From an uncultured Roseobacter sp. (lineage in GTDB: Bacteria; Pseudomonadota; Alphaproteobacteria; Rhodobacterales; Rhodobacteraceae): 64,000 bases of DNA. How positions within the stretch are numbered: position 1 is the first letter of the stretch; every line of letters begins with the position of its first letter. A program made the position numbers and the translations under genes. Shown here in pieces: positions 19,374-28,647 of the stretch. The stretch lies in the NCBI GenBank assembly GCA_947501635.1, contig CANMWT010000004.1, positions 310,001 through 374,000 of the forward strand. Reading direction: 5' to 3'. Below the pieces are notes generated by a model. The model was not told where the DNA came from and made no database searches. It saw nothing but the letters and a program-made list of their open reading frames with translations.

Positions 19374-21272
19374 CTAGCGCGCCTCCCAATGCACGCCCGC
19401 GGGCGGCAGTGTGATCTCGTCAATCGTTTGTGGCTCAGCTGCGTAGTTGAAGTAAAACCGGTGCGTCTGCGTCAGCGTGATGCGCAGACCATCCGGCAGG
19501 GTGCGCAGCTCAAGCCCCGCGTCAGCGGCCGCAGCGGTAATGATCCTATCCCAAAGTGCTCTGTCGGGATAGCCGCCGATGTAGCGCAGCGCGCCTGCGC
19601 GCATGACGAGCGGGCTGTCATCTTTATAACGCAGCTCCACCTGCGCCGCCCCTTCCAGACGTTCGGCCCAATGTACCACGGCGCCGCCGCCCTCGACATG
19701 CCGCGCAACACCGGGCGGCAGGCTTTCAACGCGGCTTACCGTGCAATCAAGCCTAGGCAATGCCGGGCCCATTGGCGTGGGGATTGTCAATTCGGGCGTT
19801 ACCGCATTGCTACGCGGCCCCACCACCGCGCAGGTTTGCGTCAAGGCCTGTGACAGTGCCGGCGGAAGCGTCGCAAGGCCGGGGGCCAGTACCAGTTTAT
19901 AGGCGCTTAGATCCGTGACAGTGGAAGGTACGATATTAACGGTCAAACCCTGCCGCCTGAGTGCGCGGTAGGCGTCAAGCATCAAGCGGAAGTAGCTGAA
20001 ACCGGCCCCTTGAGGCAGCGTCTGCCACGTCCATTCCGAGGCATAATCGAACACGAGCGCTACGTCGGCGCAGGGCGCTGTTACATCAGGCATCTGCCTG
20101 ATTTCAGCGGCGACCTCTTGGACTTCCGCCAATCCTGGGGCGGCGGCATCATCGGGCCGTAACAGCCCCGCATGCATCTGCTCCTGCGCGAAAGGCGCTT
20201 GTCGCCAGCGGAAATAGCTGACCACTTCGGCGCCATGGGCAAAAGCCTCCCACGTCCAAAGACGCACCATACCGGGCAGCGGGGCCGGATTGTAGGGCGC
20301 CCAGTTCACCGGGCCTGGTTGCTGCTCCATCACCCACCAGCGCCCGTCACGTCCGACAGCGCGATAGAGGTCATGGTGAAAGGCCTGCATATCCGGGTCG
20401 CCCTGTTGCAAGAACCGCATCTTTTGGGCATCATCCGCCTCCAAACGGTCCGACAGAAAACCGATAGGGTAGCTGTCCCAACTGGCTATTTCGAGAGAGG
20501 CGCCGACGTCGAAATGGTCAAAGTCGAGCACCCGCCCCATGTAGTTGTGAATGAGCGGCGCATCCGTATAAGCGCGCAAAGCGCTGACCTGCGCGGTGTG
20601 AAAGGCCACCACCTGATCTGAACTGAAGCGCCGAAAGGCCAGCGCGTGGCTGGGGTTGGGTTCGGTGACTGTCAGGTTGGGCAGGCCGATATCGCGAAAG
20701 TCACGGTACTCCATCGACCAGAACACATTGCCCCAGGCCGTATTCAGCGCAGAAATTGATCGGTAGTGTTTTGCCAGCCAGTCACAAAATGCTGCCTGTG
20801 CCGCGGGCGAATAGGACAAAACCGTATCGTGGCAGCCGTATTCATTGTCGATCTGCCAGGCTTTGACACGGTTGTCGCTGCCATAGCGTTCCCCCAGCAC
20901 AGCCGCCATCTGTGCGGCAGCGGCGCGGTAGCCAATGTGACTGAAACAGTAATGCCGGCGCGCACCGAAACGGCGCGGATGGCCCTGTTCATCCAGCGCC
21001 AGCATATCCGGAAACCGGTCGAGCATCCAACGTGGCGGCGTGCAACTGGGTGTGCCAAGCACCACAGAAAGCCCTGCCTGCGCTAAAACTGCAATCGCAC
21101 GGTCAAGCCAGTCAAAGTCATACCGTCCCGGTTCAGGCTCGATCCGGCTCCATGCAAACTCTCCGATCCGGACCAAAGAAATGCCCGCGTCGACCATGCG
21201 CGCCGCATCCCGTGCCCACATCTCCTCCGGCCAATGCTCCGGGTAATAGCAAACTCCCAGCGCCCGTTTCAC
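19374..21272 (-). CDS. Beta-galactosidase (GH42)
   Basis: A 632-residue GH42 enzyme that releases galactose from beta-galactosides. The barrel begins with GVCYYPEHWP; the acid/base glutamate is Glu144 in WQIDNEYGCHD and the likely nucleophile is Glu316 in WWVMEQQPGPVNW, by comparison with Thermus GH42. A trimerisation domain and a small C-terminal domain follow. There is no signal peptide, so it acts on imported oligosaccharides. It is the last gene of the galactoside operon; its ATG overlaps the stop of the lactonase gene by 4 bases. Lactose is one possible substrate, but GH42 enzymes often prefer plant or algal galactans (family knowledge). Confidence 0.93.
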   Translation of the reverse strand: MKRALGVCYYPEHWPEEMWARDAARMVDAGISLVRIGEFAWSRIEPEPGRYDFDWLDRAIAVLAQAGLSVVLGTPSCTPPRWMLDRFPDMLALDEQGHPRRFGARRHYCFSHIGYRAAAAQMAAVLGERYGSDNRVKAWQIDNEYGCHDTVLSYSPAAQAAFCDWLAKHYRSISALNTAWGNVFWSMEYRDFRDIGLPNLTVTEPNPSHALAFRRFSSDQVVAFHTAQVSALRAYTDAPLIHNYMGRVLDFDHFDVGASLEIASWDSYPIGFLSDRLEADDAQKMRFLQQGDPDMQAFHHDLYRAVGRDGRWWVMEQQPGPVNWAPYNPAPLPGMVRLWTWEAFAHGAEVVSYFRWRQAPFAQEQMHAGLLRPDDAAAPGLAEVQEVAAEIRQMPDVTAPCADVALVFDYASEWTWQTLPQGAGFSYFRLMLDAYRALRRQGLTVNIVPSTVTDLSAYKLVLAPGLATLPPALSQALTQTCAVVGPRSNAVTPELTIPTPMGPALPRLDCTVSRVESLPPGVARHVEGGGAVVHWAERLEGAAQVELRYKDDSPLVMRAGALRYIGGYPDRALWDRIITAAAADAGLELRTLPDGLRITLTQTHRFYFNYAAEPQTIDEITLPPAGVHWEAR

Positions 21273-22129
21273 AAGATCACCTGCGGTTCAGCCAGGCCGC
21301 GCGCGCCTGCATCGCAGGCAAAGGTCATGCCTTGCTTTGGTGCGTCGCGCAGCACGTTTTGTGACAGACCTTCGGTCGCCGAGGTAACAAACAGACGATC
21401 AAACGCGTCACCCCCGAAAGCAGGGCAGGTGATCTGCTGTGCCGGAAGCGCTACCGTTTTGAGCAATGCGCCCTCGGGCGAATAGCATACCACACGCCCC
21501 GCACCCCACTGTGCAATCCAAAGATTGCCTGCACTATCTGTGACTGCCCCGTCCGGATTCAGCGCGTCCTGCGTCAGATCGACAAGCACTGACGGTTCGC
21601 CCTCCGGCCAGCCATAGCGATCCATTGCCACCCGCATGACTTGCCGCGTCGGCGTGTCGGTGAAATAGGCAAACTTGCGGTCAGGCGCGAAGCAGATCGC
21701 GTTTGAGATCGTGATCCCACCGTACAACTGCTGTAGCCGGCCTTGATAGTATCGATAGATCGCACCTGCACCCTTAGCTGCGTTGATGCCCATCGTGCCA
21801 ATCCAAAAACCGCCCCAAGGGTCGGCCCGCCCGTCGTTTGACCGGATCTTGGTGTTGCCCTTTTCCAATGGGCACAGAAGGCTTTTGCTGTCATCTGTCA
21901 GATCATACCGCCAAAGACCGGTCGCTGAGGCCACCAACAGCCTGTGCTCGTCCACCCAGCCTGCGGCAGAGACATAGTCGTCAAAAGACCACGACAGCGG
22001 ACCGGACGCGTCCATGCTCATCAGTTTCTTGTTGAGAATATCAAACCAGAACAATTGTTTGCGCAAAGGATGCCACAAAGGACCTTCGCCCAGCAGGCAA
22101 CTGCGCGAGTCAAAAACAGACGCCGTCAC
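21269..22129 (-). CDS. SMP-30/gluconolactonase family sugar lactonase, probably galactonolactonase
   Basis: A 286-residue six-bladed propeller lactonase of the SMP-30 family, with GEGPLWHP (metal-binding Glu), a DP/N-rich central region including [20 protein letters not shown] and the later [18 protein letters not shown]. It hydrolyses an aldonolactone to the open aldonate, using a divalent metal. Being encoded between dgoA and the beta-galactosidase, and after a galactose dehydrogenase candidate, its substrate is most likely D-galactono-lactone; arabinonolactone is the other option often seen in this family. Its start overlaps the end of dgoA by 4 bases and its end overlaps the GH42 start by 4. 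Confidence 0.88.
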   Translation of the reverse strand: MTASVFDSRSCLLGEGPLWHPLRKQLFWFDILNKKLMSMDASGPLSWSFDDYVSAAGWVDEHRLLVASATGLWRYDLTDDSKSLLCPLEKGNTKIRSNDGRADPWGGFWIGTMGINAAKGAGAIYRYYQGRLQQLYGGITISNAICFAPDRKFAYFTDTPTRQVMRVAMDRYGWPEGEPSVLVDLTQDALNPDGAVTDSAGNLWIAQWGAGRVVCYSPEGALLKTVALPAQQITCPAFGGDAFDRLFVTSATEGLSQNVLRDAPKQGMTFACDAGARGLAEPQVIL

Positions 22130-22731
22130 GGTTGCGCGTCCTTATAGGCGGCCACGATGGAGCGGGCCCGTTCTGCCACCTCTTCTGCGCTCGATCCCTG
22201 CCGGTAGAGCGCCGTACCCAGACCAAAGCCGTCGGCACTTGCCTTGATCCAATCCGCAAAGTTACCCGGGCCCGCGCCGCCCACCGCGTAAACCCGCGTT
22301 CCTTCGGGCAGAATGGCACGCATGGCCAACAGCCCCGCCGGCCCCGCCATCGCGCCGGGAAACAGCTTCAGCCCGTCCGCGCCGGCCTTGAGCGCGCTTA
22401 ACGCTTCGGTGGGTGTGAACACGCCCGGCCAGCTTTGCATGCCGCGCGCCTTGGTTGCGGCGATGACGTCAGGATCGCAATTGGGCGACACGATCAGTTT
22501 TCCCCCCGCATCAGCAACCTCGGTCACCTCCGCCTCGGTCAGCACAGTGCCAGCCCCAATCACTGCCGTACTGCCGAAACGCCGCGCGAGCGCGGCAATG
22601 CTTGATATTGGATCGGGCGAGTTCAAAGGCACCTCGATCTGTGTGATCCCGGCCGCGATCAGCACCTCTGCAATGGCGGGCGCTTCGGCGGGCGTCACGC
22701 CGCGTAGAATGGCAATCAGGGGAAGGGTCAT
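22126..22731 (-). CDS. dgoA: 2-dehydro-3-deoxy-6-phosphogalactonate aldolase
   Basis: A 201-residue class I aldolase of the KDPG/KDPGal family. The Schiff-base lysine lies in [11 protein letters not shown] and the base glutamate in [10 protein letters not shown]; those two blocks (PLNSP and KLFP in place of TLRTP and KFFP) are the differences that separate DgoA from Eda. It cleaves 2-keto-3-deoxy-6-phosphogalactonate to pyruvate and glyceraldehyde 3-phosphate, joining galactose breakdown to the same end products as the ED enzymes at 1674-5186. It overlaps dgoK and the lactonase gene by 4 bases on each side, so these are a tightly coupled unit. Confidence 0.94.
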   Translation of the reverse strand: MTLPLIAILRGVTPAEAPAIAEVLIAAGITQIEVPLNSPDPISSIAALARRFGSTAVIGAGTVLTEAEVTEVADAGGKLIVSPNCDPDVIAATKARGMQSWPGVFTPTEALSALKAGADGLKLFPGAMAGPAGLLAMRAILPEGTRVYAVGGAGPGNFADWIKASADGFGLGTALYRQGSSAEEVAERARSIVAAYKDAQP

Positions 22732-23630
22732 ATCATCTCTCTCGCTGCGCGGTAGGCGGTCGTCAAGCCGGCCAGCGTTGCGCGTTCCGAACCAACCAAA
22801 AGTACCGGTACACCTTGTGTTTCAAGCCCGGCCCGATATGCCCGCGCCTGATCTCCGCTGCCAAGAATGCCAATATTCTGACCCAGCCAATAAGCGCGTG
22901 CGGCGGCAAGCTCCGCGCCGATCAGGTATCCAGACAAGGACGCGCGCGCCGCAGCCTTGGACTGCGCGTGTAACAAATCAGACGCCCTGAGCATAAAGAG
23001 ACGGGCCGCCAGCCTCTCTGGCGTGCTCAGCGTTTCAGATAAAGCTGCATCAAACGCCGTATCATCCCAGCCATCCCCCCCGACCGAGTGCCTCAGCACC
23101 GACGTATGGCTCAGCAGGTCGAAAAGCTCACCTGTCATAAATGTTTGAAAACTTACAATTTCGCCCGCGCTTATATGCACCCATTTGGTGTGAGTTCCCG
23201 GCAGGCAAAGAACGCCATCCCATCCCGGGTTGAGGTTCAGAAAGCCGGCGATCTGTGTCTCTTCGCCCCGCATCACGTCTGCGGGGCGGTCTTGCGACAG
23301 TCCCGGGATGATGAATACCGGCCTTCCGTCAGTCGTGGGCGCGCGCGTCGGCCTTGCTGCAAGCGGGGCGCAGGGCACTGGCTGGTACGCAGCCTCAGTC
23401 CACCCCTGCCGCGAGCCGACCATGCCGCAGGCCACAACCGGTACAGGGCCTGCCTGCCAAGGGGCGGTCAGCCGGTTCAGTGCGGCTTCAAACTGGTCGG
23501 GCGCAAGACGGCTCATGCCGTCTTGCGATTGTACCTGTGCCAGCGCTGTCGCCCCCTGCATCGCATAGGCGCGCAGGTTGGACGTGCCCCAGTCCACGGC
23601 GATCCATTCGGGTGTGACTTTGGTCTGCAT
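22728..23630 (-). CDS. dgoK: 2-dehydro-3-deoxygalactonokinase
   Basis: A 300-residue kinase of the DgoK family, with the sugar-kinase phosphate-1 loop [12 protein letters not shown] near the start, then [12 protein letters not shown] and a [10 protein letters not shown] block, and a C-terminal GSGDQARAY. It phosphorylates 2-keto-3-deoxygalactonate using ATP. The gene follows the SDR gene by 7 bases and overlaps dgoA by 4. The ribosome site is weak, suggesting coupling to the upstream gene. Length and motifs agree with E. coli DgoK (about 292 residues). Confidence 0.93.
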   Translation of the reverse strand: MQTKVTPEWIAVDWGTSNLRAYAMQGATALAQVQSQDGMSRLAPDQFEAALNRLTAPWQAGPVPVVACGMVGSRQGWTEAAYQPVPCAPLAARPTRAPTTDGRPVFIIPGLSQDRPADVMRGEETQIAGFLNLNPGWDGVLCLPGTHTKWVHISAGEIVSFQTFMTGELFDLLSHTSVLRHSVGGDGWDDTAFDAALSETLSTPERLAARLFMLRASDLLHAQSKAAARASLSGYLIGAELAAARAYWLGQNIGILGSGDQARAYRAGLETQGVPVLLVGSERATLAGLTTAYRAAREMI

Positions 23631-23637
23631 GCCGCTG

Positions 23638-24408
23638 TTACCCCGTTGTCACCACACCGCCGTCGACCACCATGCACTGCCCGGTCATCATCCGACTTGT
23701 GTTCGACGCAAGAAACAAAACCGCATCTACCACATCCTGAGGCTGCAGGTGGGTTTTGAGGCACTGCCGCTCCAGATGTGCGGCCAGCCCCTCTGGCGTT
23801 GCCCATTTATCAAGCTGTTTTTGCGTCAGAACCCAGCCCGGCGCCAGCGCATTCACTCGCACGCCGTCGGGGCCCAATTCGCGTGCAAGGCTGCGCGTCA
23901 TGGCGGTGATCCCGCCATTTGCCGCAGTGTAGGCGGGATAGCCTGCGTTGCCCATCATGTAGCTGATCGAACTGAAGTTGATGATCGATCCCGTGCCGCC
24001 GGCGATCATGCCCGGCGCCACGGCCTGCGCCGCAAAAAAATATGCTTTCAGGTTCACAGCCAGCAAACTGTCCCACTCTTGCGGCGACAAGGCCAGCCAG
24101 TCATGGCGTTTGTCATTGGCGGCATTTGAGACAAGGGTTGTTATGGGGCCATGGGCGTCAGCGGCAGCGGCGACCGTTTCTTGCAACCGCTTCGTATCGG
24201 TGATGTCGCCCTGAAAGAACAGCGGTGCGACGCCGTGTTTCGCTTCCATTTCGGCGACAAAACCCGTCGCGTCTGACCGGCCGATAAAGGCAACCTTGGC
24301 GCCTTGCGCCAGAAACCCGTCCGTGAGGTCTGCGCCAATGCCCGAACCGCCGCCGGTTATGTATACCGACGCGCCCGCCAGATCGTGAAACGTCGCCGTT
24401 CTGGACAT
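23638..24408 (-). CDS. SDR oxidoreductase, probable D-galactose 1-dehydrogenase, with an altered catalytic motif
   Basis: A 256-residue classical SDR. The cofactor loop TGGGSGIG is at residues 18-25, NAAND lies near 95-99, and the active site has serines at 146-149 and Tyr160. The catalytic lysine expected four residues later is replaced by Asn164 (codon AAT at 23917-23919), which is unusual. The C-terminal part (GWVLTQKQL, then CLKTHLQPQDV, MMTGQCMVVDGG) is that of sugar 1-dehydrogenases of this family. Between GH36 and dgoK it would oxidise galactose to galactonolactone. It is the first gene after an 80-base gap with its own regulatory repeats. Whether it is active with Asn164 is uncertain. 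Confidence 0.8.
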   Translation of the reverse strand: MSRTATFHDLAGASVYITGGGSGIGADLTDGFLAQGAKVAFIGRSDATGFVAEMEAKHGVAPLFFQGDITDTKRLQETVAAAADAHGPITTLVSNAANDKRHDWLALSPQEWDSLLAVNLKAYFFAAQAVAPGMIAGGTGSIINFSSISYMMGNAGYPAYTAANGGITAMTRSLARELGPDGVRVNALAPGWVLTQKQLDKWATPEGLAAHLERQCLKTHLQPQDVVDAVLFLASNTSRMMTGQCMVVDGGVVTTG

Positions 24409-24421
24409 CTCTTCAGTCTCC

Positions 24422-24461
24422 TTTGCAAACCGGTTCTGAAAATTTGCAAAAAACTTGCAAA
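24422..24461. promoter_or_regulatory. Array of three TTTGCAAA-type palindromes and an AACCGGTT palindrome before the dehydrogenase gene
   Basis: In the 80-base gap between the alpha-galactosidase gene and the dehydrogenase gene there are TTTGCAAA at 24422-24429, TTTGCAAA at 24443-24450 and CTTGCAAA at 24454-24461. Their spacing is 21 and 11 bases, about two and one helical turns, so all would face the same side of the DNA. The palindrome AACCGGTT overlaps the first copy at 24428-24435 and is of LacI-family type. They suggest an internal regulated promoter for the dehydrogenase-dgoK-dgoA-lactonase-GH42 genes. The binding protein is not known. Confidence 0.55.
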
Positions 24462-24488
24462 CTCAAGAAGCTCAATCTAGTGAATGGG

Positions 24489-26579
24489 TTAAGTATCAAT
24501 GCGCTGCCCTTCCACCACCCACATACTTTGCGGAAAACTCCACGGCAGACGTATGCCCTGCGCCATCAAAGCGGTACCGGAAAGCGTCAGGTCATGCTCT
24601 TTCAACGCCAGCGGTGCGCGCGACAGATGCGATGCGCTTGCACGATTTCTAAGCGAGATGCGGTAGCGCGCGAACGGGTCGAGGCGGGTCAGACGCAGCG
24701 GGCGCGGCGCAATCTGGGCAGAGGTCGTGCTGCGGCCGGCAAAGACAACAAAGCGGCGTGCGTCACGGTCCATCTGCTGTTCGGCGATCACTGCGGCGTC
24801 GGCGCTGTCCAACCGCAGGATATCAGCGGCATAAAGCCAGTCGCGGTTCTCTTTCCACCACCCTGTAACATCGCGCAAAACCGCCGCTTCATGCTCGGTC
24901 AATTCGCGCGGGTCCATCTCGAACCCCATATGGCGCTGTGCTGCAACCCAGGCGCGGAATTCAATGTCGAGGATGCGGCCCGATGTATGGCACCGCCGTG
25001 GCCCCACATGGCTGCCGGTCACAGCCGAGGGCAGGAAAAGTGCTGCATCATGTTGCATCCGCAACCGCTCCAGTGCGTCGTTGCTGTCAGACAGCCACAC
25101 CCGCTGCGTCCGCGCCAGTATCCCGAAATCAATCCGACCGCCGCCTGATGCGCAGCTTTCGATCTCCACCTGTGGAAAATCCTGTCGCAACCGGTCGATC
25201 AGCGCGTAAGACCCGCGCGTTTGAGCGGCGTCCGGCATCGGCAGAACGCGGTTGTGATCCCACTTGATATAGTCGATCGGATGCGCCACGAGCAGTGCCG
25301 ATATCCGCGCAAACAGAAAGTCGCGCACCTCAGGCAACGCCATGTTCAGCGCCTTTTGGTGGCGCCCCAATATCTGGTCTTCCGCGCCCAGTGCCCAATC
25401 TGGGTGCGCGCGGTGAATGTCACTGTCGGGGTTGACCATTTCCGGTTCGAACCAGATGCCGAACCCCATGCCTTCGCCATGCACATGATTGATCAGCGGT
25501 GCCAGACCTTCGGGATACTTGCGTGGATCAACCTCCCAGTCCGAGAGGCTCGAGGTGTCATCGTCGCGCCGCCCAAACCAGCCGTCATCCAGAACGAACC
25601 GCTCTGCCCCCAAAGCTGCTGCACGGGTCGCGATATCGCGCAGTTTTTCAAGATCATGGTCAAAATAGACCGCCTCCCAGCAATTGTAATGCACCGGGCG
25701 TGGGCGGGCTGATTTGGGCCACTGTACAACGCGGTCGCGCAGATGCCGCTGGAAAGACACAGCACAGCCGTTCAACCCGTCGGCGGCATAGACCGCATAG
25801 AGCGTCGCAGTGCTGAAAGTGGTGGCTGCTGCCGTCTCCATGCGCGTTGCGTGACCGAACTGGATCTGGCGACGCCCGTCGGGCAGTTCTTCGGCTATCA
25901 TCCGGTGCCCACCTGACCAGCCATAGTGAAACGCGTAAACCTCACCGCCAGTGTTTGTGGCCCCGCGGCACGGCACAATCAGACCGGGGAAATGCTCGTG
26001 CCCCGTGCGGCCCGTGCGGTTCTCGCGATAGCGTATGCCTGCCGCCCAATCCGTGCGGTTCAGCTGAAACTCGCCACACCAGCGCCCGGCTACATCGATC
26101 ATACTATCGCTCTGCGGCGGCGCGGGCATCACAGGTGCGGCCAGCCAGTGCAGATGCAGTGGAGCCTGAGCTGTCAACTGCGCGCGCATCGCAATCACAT
26201 GGGTCTCGGGGTCAAGCTCGATATACGCTTCATAGACCAGCCCCAGGGTTACGTCATCGCAGATGACATGCAGCCCATGCGCCGTCTTCGCGACATCGCG
26301 CAACTTGAACTTGGGCATAAGAGCCGCGCCATCCGTTCCGCGCACAACCATCCCCGGCTGACCGGGAAATGACCGGGCCGCTTCAGGGCAAAGGGACAGA
26401 TCAGGGTGCGCATCAAGCATACCTCCGGTCACATCCGCCTGATGCGCCACGGCCACCGCCGTCAGATCTTCCTCCTCCGGCAAAGGCGCGCCCCAATACA
26501 CAACTTCGGGGCACCTCATGTTCTGAGACGCCAGCACCAGCGACTGGCGCGCACAGCCCAACCGCCAAACCCGTGTCAC
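24489..26579 (-). CDS. Alpha-galactosidase (GH36)
   Basis: A 696-residue GH36 enzyme that cuts terminal alpha-galactosyl groups from melibiose, raffinose or similar sugars. It has an N-terminal beta-sandwich, then the barrel with NCWEAVYFD, FVLDDGWFG and GIWFEPEMV; the nucleophile is Asp441 in YIKWDHNR and the acid/base probably Asp498 in WLSDSND. The CASGGGRIDFG block is also typical. It begins at GTG 26579, which overlaps the TGA of the permease gene by 4 bases. No signal peptide is present, so hydrolysis follows import by the adjacent ABC transporter. Its release of galactose feeds the enzymes encoded downstream. Confidence 0.95.
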   Translation of the reverse strand: MTRVWRLGCARQSLVLASQNMRCPEVVYWGAPLPEEEDLTAVAVAHQADVTGGMLDAHPDLSLCPEAARSFPGQPGMVVRGTDGAALMPKFKLRDVAKTAHGLHVICDDVTLGLVYEAYIELDPETHVIAMRAQLTAQAPLHLHWLAAPVMPAPPQSDSMIDVAGRWCGEFQLNRTDWAAGIRYRENRTGRTGHEHFPGLIVPCRGATNTGGEVYAFHYGWSGGHRMIAEELPDGRRQIQFGHATRMETAAATTFSTATLYAVYAADGLNGCAVSFQRHLRDRVVQWPKSARPRPVHYNCWEAVYFDHDLEKLRDIATRAAALGAERFVLDDGWFGRRDDDTSSLSDWEVDPRKYPEGLAPLINHVHGEGMGFGIWFEPEMVNPDSDIHRAHPDWALGAEDQILGRHQKALNMALPEVRDFLFARISALLVAHPIDYIKWDHNRVLPMPDAAQTRGSYALIDRLRQDFPQVEIESCASGGGRIDFGILARTQRVWLSDSNDALERLRMQHDAALFLPSAVTGSHVGPRRCHTSGRILDIEFRAWVAAQRHMGFEMDPRELTEHEAAVLRDVTGWWKENRDWLYAADILRLDSADAAVIAEQQMDRDARRFVVFAGRSTTSAQIAPRPLRLTRLDPFARYRISLRNRASASHLSRAPLALKEHDLTLSGTALMAQGIRLPWSFPQSMWVVEGQRIDT

Positions 26580-27424
26580 TTGACCGCTCCCAGCGTCAGA
26601 CCTGCAATGAAATGCTTCTGCATGAGAAAGAACATCAACACAGGCGGCAGAGCAGCAACAATCGAGCCGGCACTCATCAAATGATATGCCGCACGGAACT
26701 GCGCGTTGAAACTGGTGATCCCCGCGGTTACCGGCTGGCTCTCCGGCCCCTGTGTCAACACGACCGCCCAGAAATAATCATTCCAGATAAAGGTGAAAAT
26801 CAACACACTGAGCGCGGCAATCGCAGGCTTCATAAGCGGGATCACCACATACCAGAAAATCTTCCACTCCGCGATGCCCTCAACCCGTGCGGCCTCGATC
26901 AACTCATAGGGCAGGGCGCGGATAAAGTTGCGCATGAACAGCGTGCAGAACCCCGTCTGGAATGCAATATGAAACAGCACCAACCCGGTCTTGGTATTGT
27001 ACAATCCCATATCCAGCGTCAGATCCCGCACCGGCACCATCAAGATCTGAAACGGCACAAAATTGCCAGCCACGAACATGAAGAAAATCCAGATGTTGGA
27101 TTTGAATTTGTAAATGCCCAAAGCAAAACCGGCAAGACACGACAAAGCAACCGCCCCCACAACCGTTGGCACGGTTATCAGGAAAGAATTCAGCATGTAG
27201 CGCGGCATGTCGGAGTTGAAAAACACCTGACCATAGTTGTTGACCATCTCAAAAGACGACGGCACCCCCCAATAGTTGCCCTGCGTAAAGTCTTCGGCCG
27301 GCTTGACCGAAAAAATGGCCACGGCAATCAGCGGCAACAACCACATAACCAAAGCCAGAGGCAGCAGAGATTGATATGTCACTTGCCACTGGCGCGACGT
27401 TTTCTCTATGGGTGTCGGAAACAT
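26576..27424 (-). CDS. Sugar ABC transporter permease, MalG type
   Basis: A 282-residue CUT1-family inner-membrane permease with about six membrane segments. The EAA loop is clear (YELIEAARVEGIAEWKIFW, then PLMKPAI), and NDYFWAVVLTQ near the end fits MalG-type subunits. I chose ATG 27424, which opens MFPTPIEK and leads into the first membrane helix; a longer open frame from 27553 adds an arginine-rich stretch without support. It pairs with the MalF-type permease encoded upstream, but 224 bases separate the two genes, which is odd in such an operon. Its end overlaps the alpha-galactosidase start. Confidence 0.92.
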   Translation of the reverse strand: MFPTPIEKTSRQWQVTYQSLLPLALVMWLLPLIAVAIFSVKPAEDFTQGNYWGVPSSFEMVNNYGQVFFNSDMPRYMLNSFLITVPTVVGAVALSCLAGFALGIYKFKSNIWIFFMFVAGNFVPFQILMVPVRDLTLDMGLYNTKTGLVLFHIAFQTGFCTLFMRNFIRALPYELIEAARVEGIAEWKIFWYVVIPLMKPAIAALSVLIFTFIWNDYFWAVVLTQGPESQPVTAGITSFNAQFRAAYHLMSAGSIVAALPPVLMFFLMQKHFIAGLTLGAVK

Positions 27425-27425
27425 G

Positions 27426-27578
27426 TCAAAGGGCCCCCCGCACGGCTCTGGGCCAAGCATGCACTTCCGTGCCGTGACTCGCACCGACAAGCTGCGCCGC
27501 CGCATCAGGGATGGGATGTTCCAACACCAACCGCGCCCCGCGATTGCGCGCACAGATCTGATCGAATTTGGTCCGCAT
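27426..27578 (-). CDS. Possible 50-residue protein or gene remnant between the two permease genes
   Basis: In the 224-base gap between the permease genes, an open frame begins at ATG 27578 and ends with TGA at 27428-27426, leaving a single base before the ATG of the next gene. Codon use looks coding (frequent GCG, CGG, CTG-type codons), and the sequence (RLVLEHPIPDAAAQLVG, then HGTEVHAWPRAV) reads like a soluble domain rather than noise. There is no good ribosome site. It may be the surviving end of a lost gene, or a small coupled protein. I do not recognise the family. Confidence 0.3.
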   Translation of the reverse strand: MRTKFDQICARNRGARLVLEHPIPDAAAQLVGASHGTEVHAWPRAVRGAL

Positions 27579-27648
27579 CACCCAAGAAGCTCCCTTGTCA
27601 TCTTGCCAAAAAAACTCCCGCCGGAGGCACAAAAAATCTGCAGCCCGC

Positions 27649-28569
27649 TCATCGGCCTTGTTCCTCGCGCCACATGGACCACAAGAAATATGCGATGAAA
27701 ACAAGCATGATCAGAAACAGAACAACAGCAATCGCAGCGCCATAGCCCATGCGGAAGCCGTACTCGGACAACGCTTTTTCGAACATGTAAAAACTCAAGA
27801 CGCGCGTCATGCCGAAAGGCCCGCCGTTGGTCATGATCGAAATCAGATCGAAAGAACGCAACGCGCCGATGATCGTCACCACAAAAGCAATAAACGTCGC
27901 GGGTTTGAGCTGCGGAATGATGATGTACCACAACATCTTCCAGCCCTTCGCATTATCAAGCCGTCCCGCCTCAATCTGTTCAGGATCCACCGCGTTCAGA
28001 CCGGTCAGATACAGGATCATGCAATAAGCCGTCTGCGGCCAAAGCCCCGCGGCGATAATCCCGTACGTGGCCCATGTCGGATCGCCCAGCACATTGACCG
28101 GCCCCAGACCAAACAGCCCCAACAACCCGTTCAAAAGGCCCTCATTGGGCAGGTAAAACCAGGAGAAAACCAGCCCCACAACGACCTGAGACAGAACAAA
28201 GGGAAAGAAGAACAATGACTTGTAGATACGAATGCCCGTGACTGTCTGATTGAGAAACAAGGCAATAAAAAGCCCCGCAGGTATCGCGAGCAGATAAAAC
28301 AACAACCACTTCAGATTGTTCCAAAGCGACACCTCAAAGGCGCGGTCATCCATCAGCTCGACATAGTTGCCCATGCCTACATACCGTGCCTCGCCCAAAC
28401 CATCCCAAGCGTAAAAGGAAATCGCGATCGACTGGTAGATTGGCCAAAGGACATAAAAGGCAAAGAACAGGATCGCCGGCGCCAGAAACAGCCAGGGCGT
28501 GACGGCGATCTCGTTGCGCTTGTACCAGCTACGCTTGCCTGTGGTTACGGTGGGGTCTACGGATGCCAT
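27649..28569 (-). CDS. Sugar ABC transporter permease, MalF type
   Basis: A 306-residue CUT1-family permease with about six membrane segments; the first (WLFLAPAILFFAFYVLWPIY) begins near residue 25. The EAA loop is present (EQIEAGRLDNAKGWKMLW, then IPQLKPA). I chose ATG 28569, nine bases after AGGA; an upstream TTG at 28587 is in frame but has no such site. Together with the MalG-type permease, the binding protein and the divergently encoded ATPase, it makes a complete importer, whose likely cargo is an alpha- or beta-galactoside given the two glycosidases in the operon. Confidence 0.92.
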   Translation of the reverse strand: MASVDPTVTTGKRSWYKRNEIAVTPWLFLAPAILFFAFYVLWPIYQSIAISFYAWDGLGEARYVGMGNYVELMDDRAFEVSLWNNLKWLLFYLLAIPAGLFIALFLNQTVTGIRIYKSLFFFPFVLSQVVVGLVFSWFYLPNEGLLNGLLGLFGLGPVNVLGDPTWATYGIIAAGLWPQTAYCMILYLTGLNAVDPEQIEAGRLDNAKGWKMLWYIIIPQLKPATFIAFVVTIIGALRSFDLISIMTNGGPFGMTRVLSFYMFEKALSEYGFRMGYGAAIAVVLFLIMLVFIAYFLWSMWREEQGR

Positions 28570-28647
28570 CGCGGTGTTTCCTCGCAATCCTGTTCGGGGC
28601 AGGCGACAGGGCGGGCGGTCCCGCGCTGGCGGCTGCGCCGGTCAGCG

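Noticed and set aside
26369-27745. Long + strand open frame of 458 codons across the permease region
   Set aside because: It runs antisense to the two permease genes, its product is Arg/His/Pro-rich without any family pattern, and the real genes on the - strand have clear membrane segments and EAA loops.
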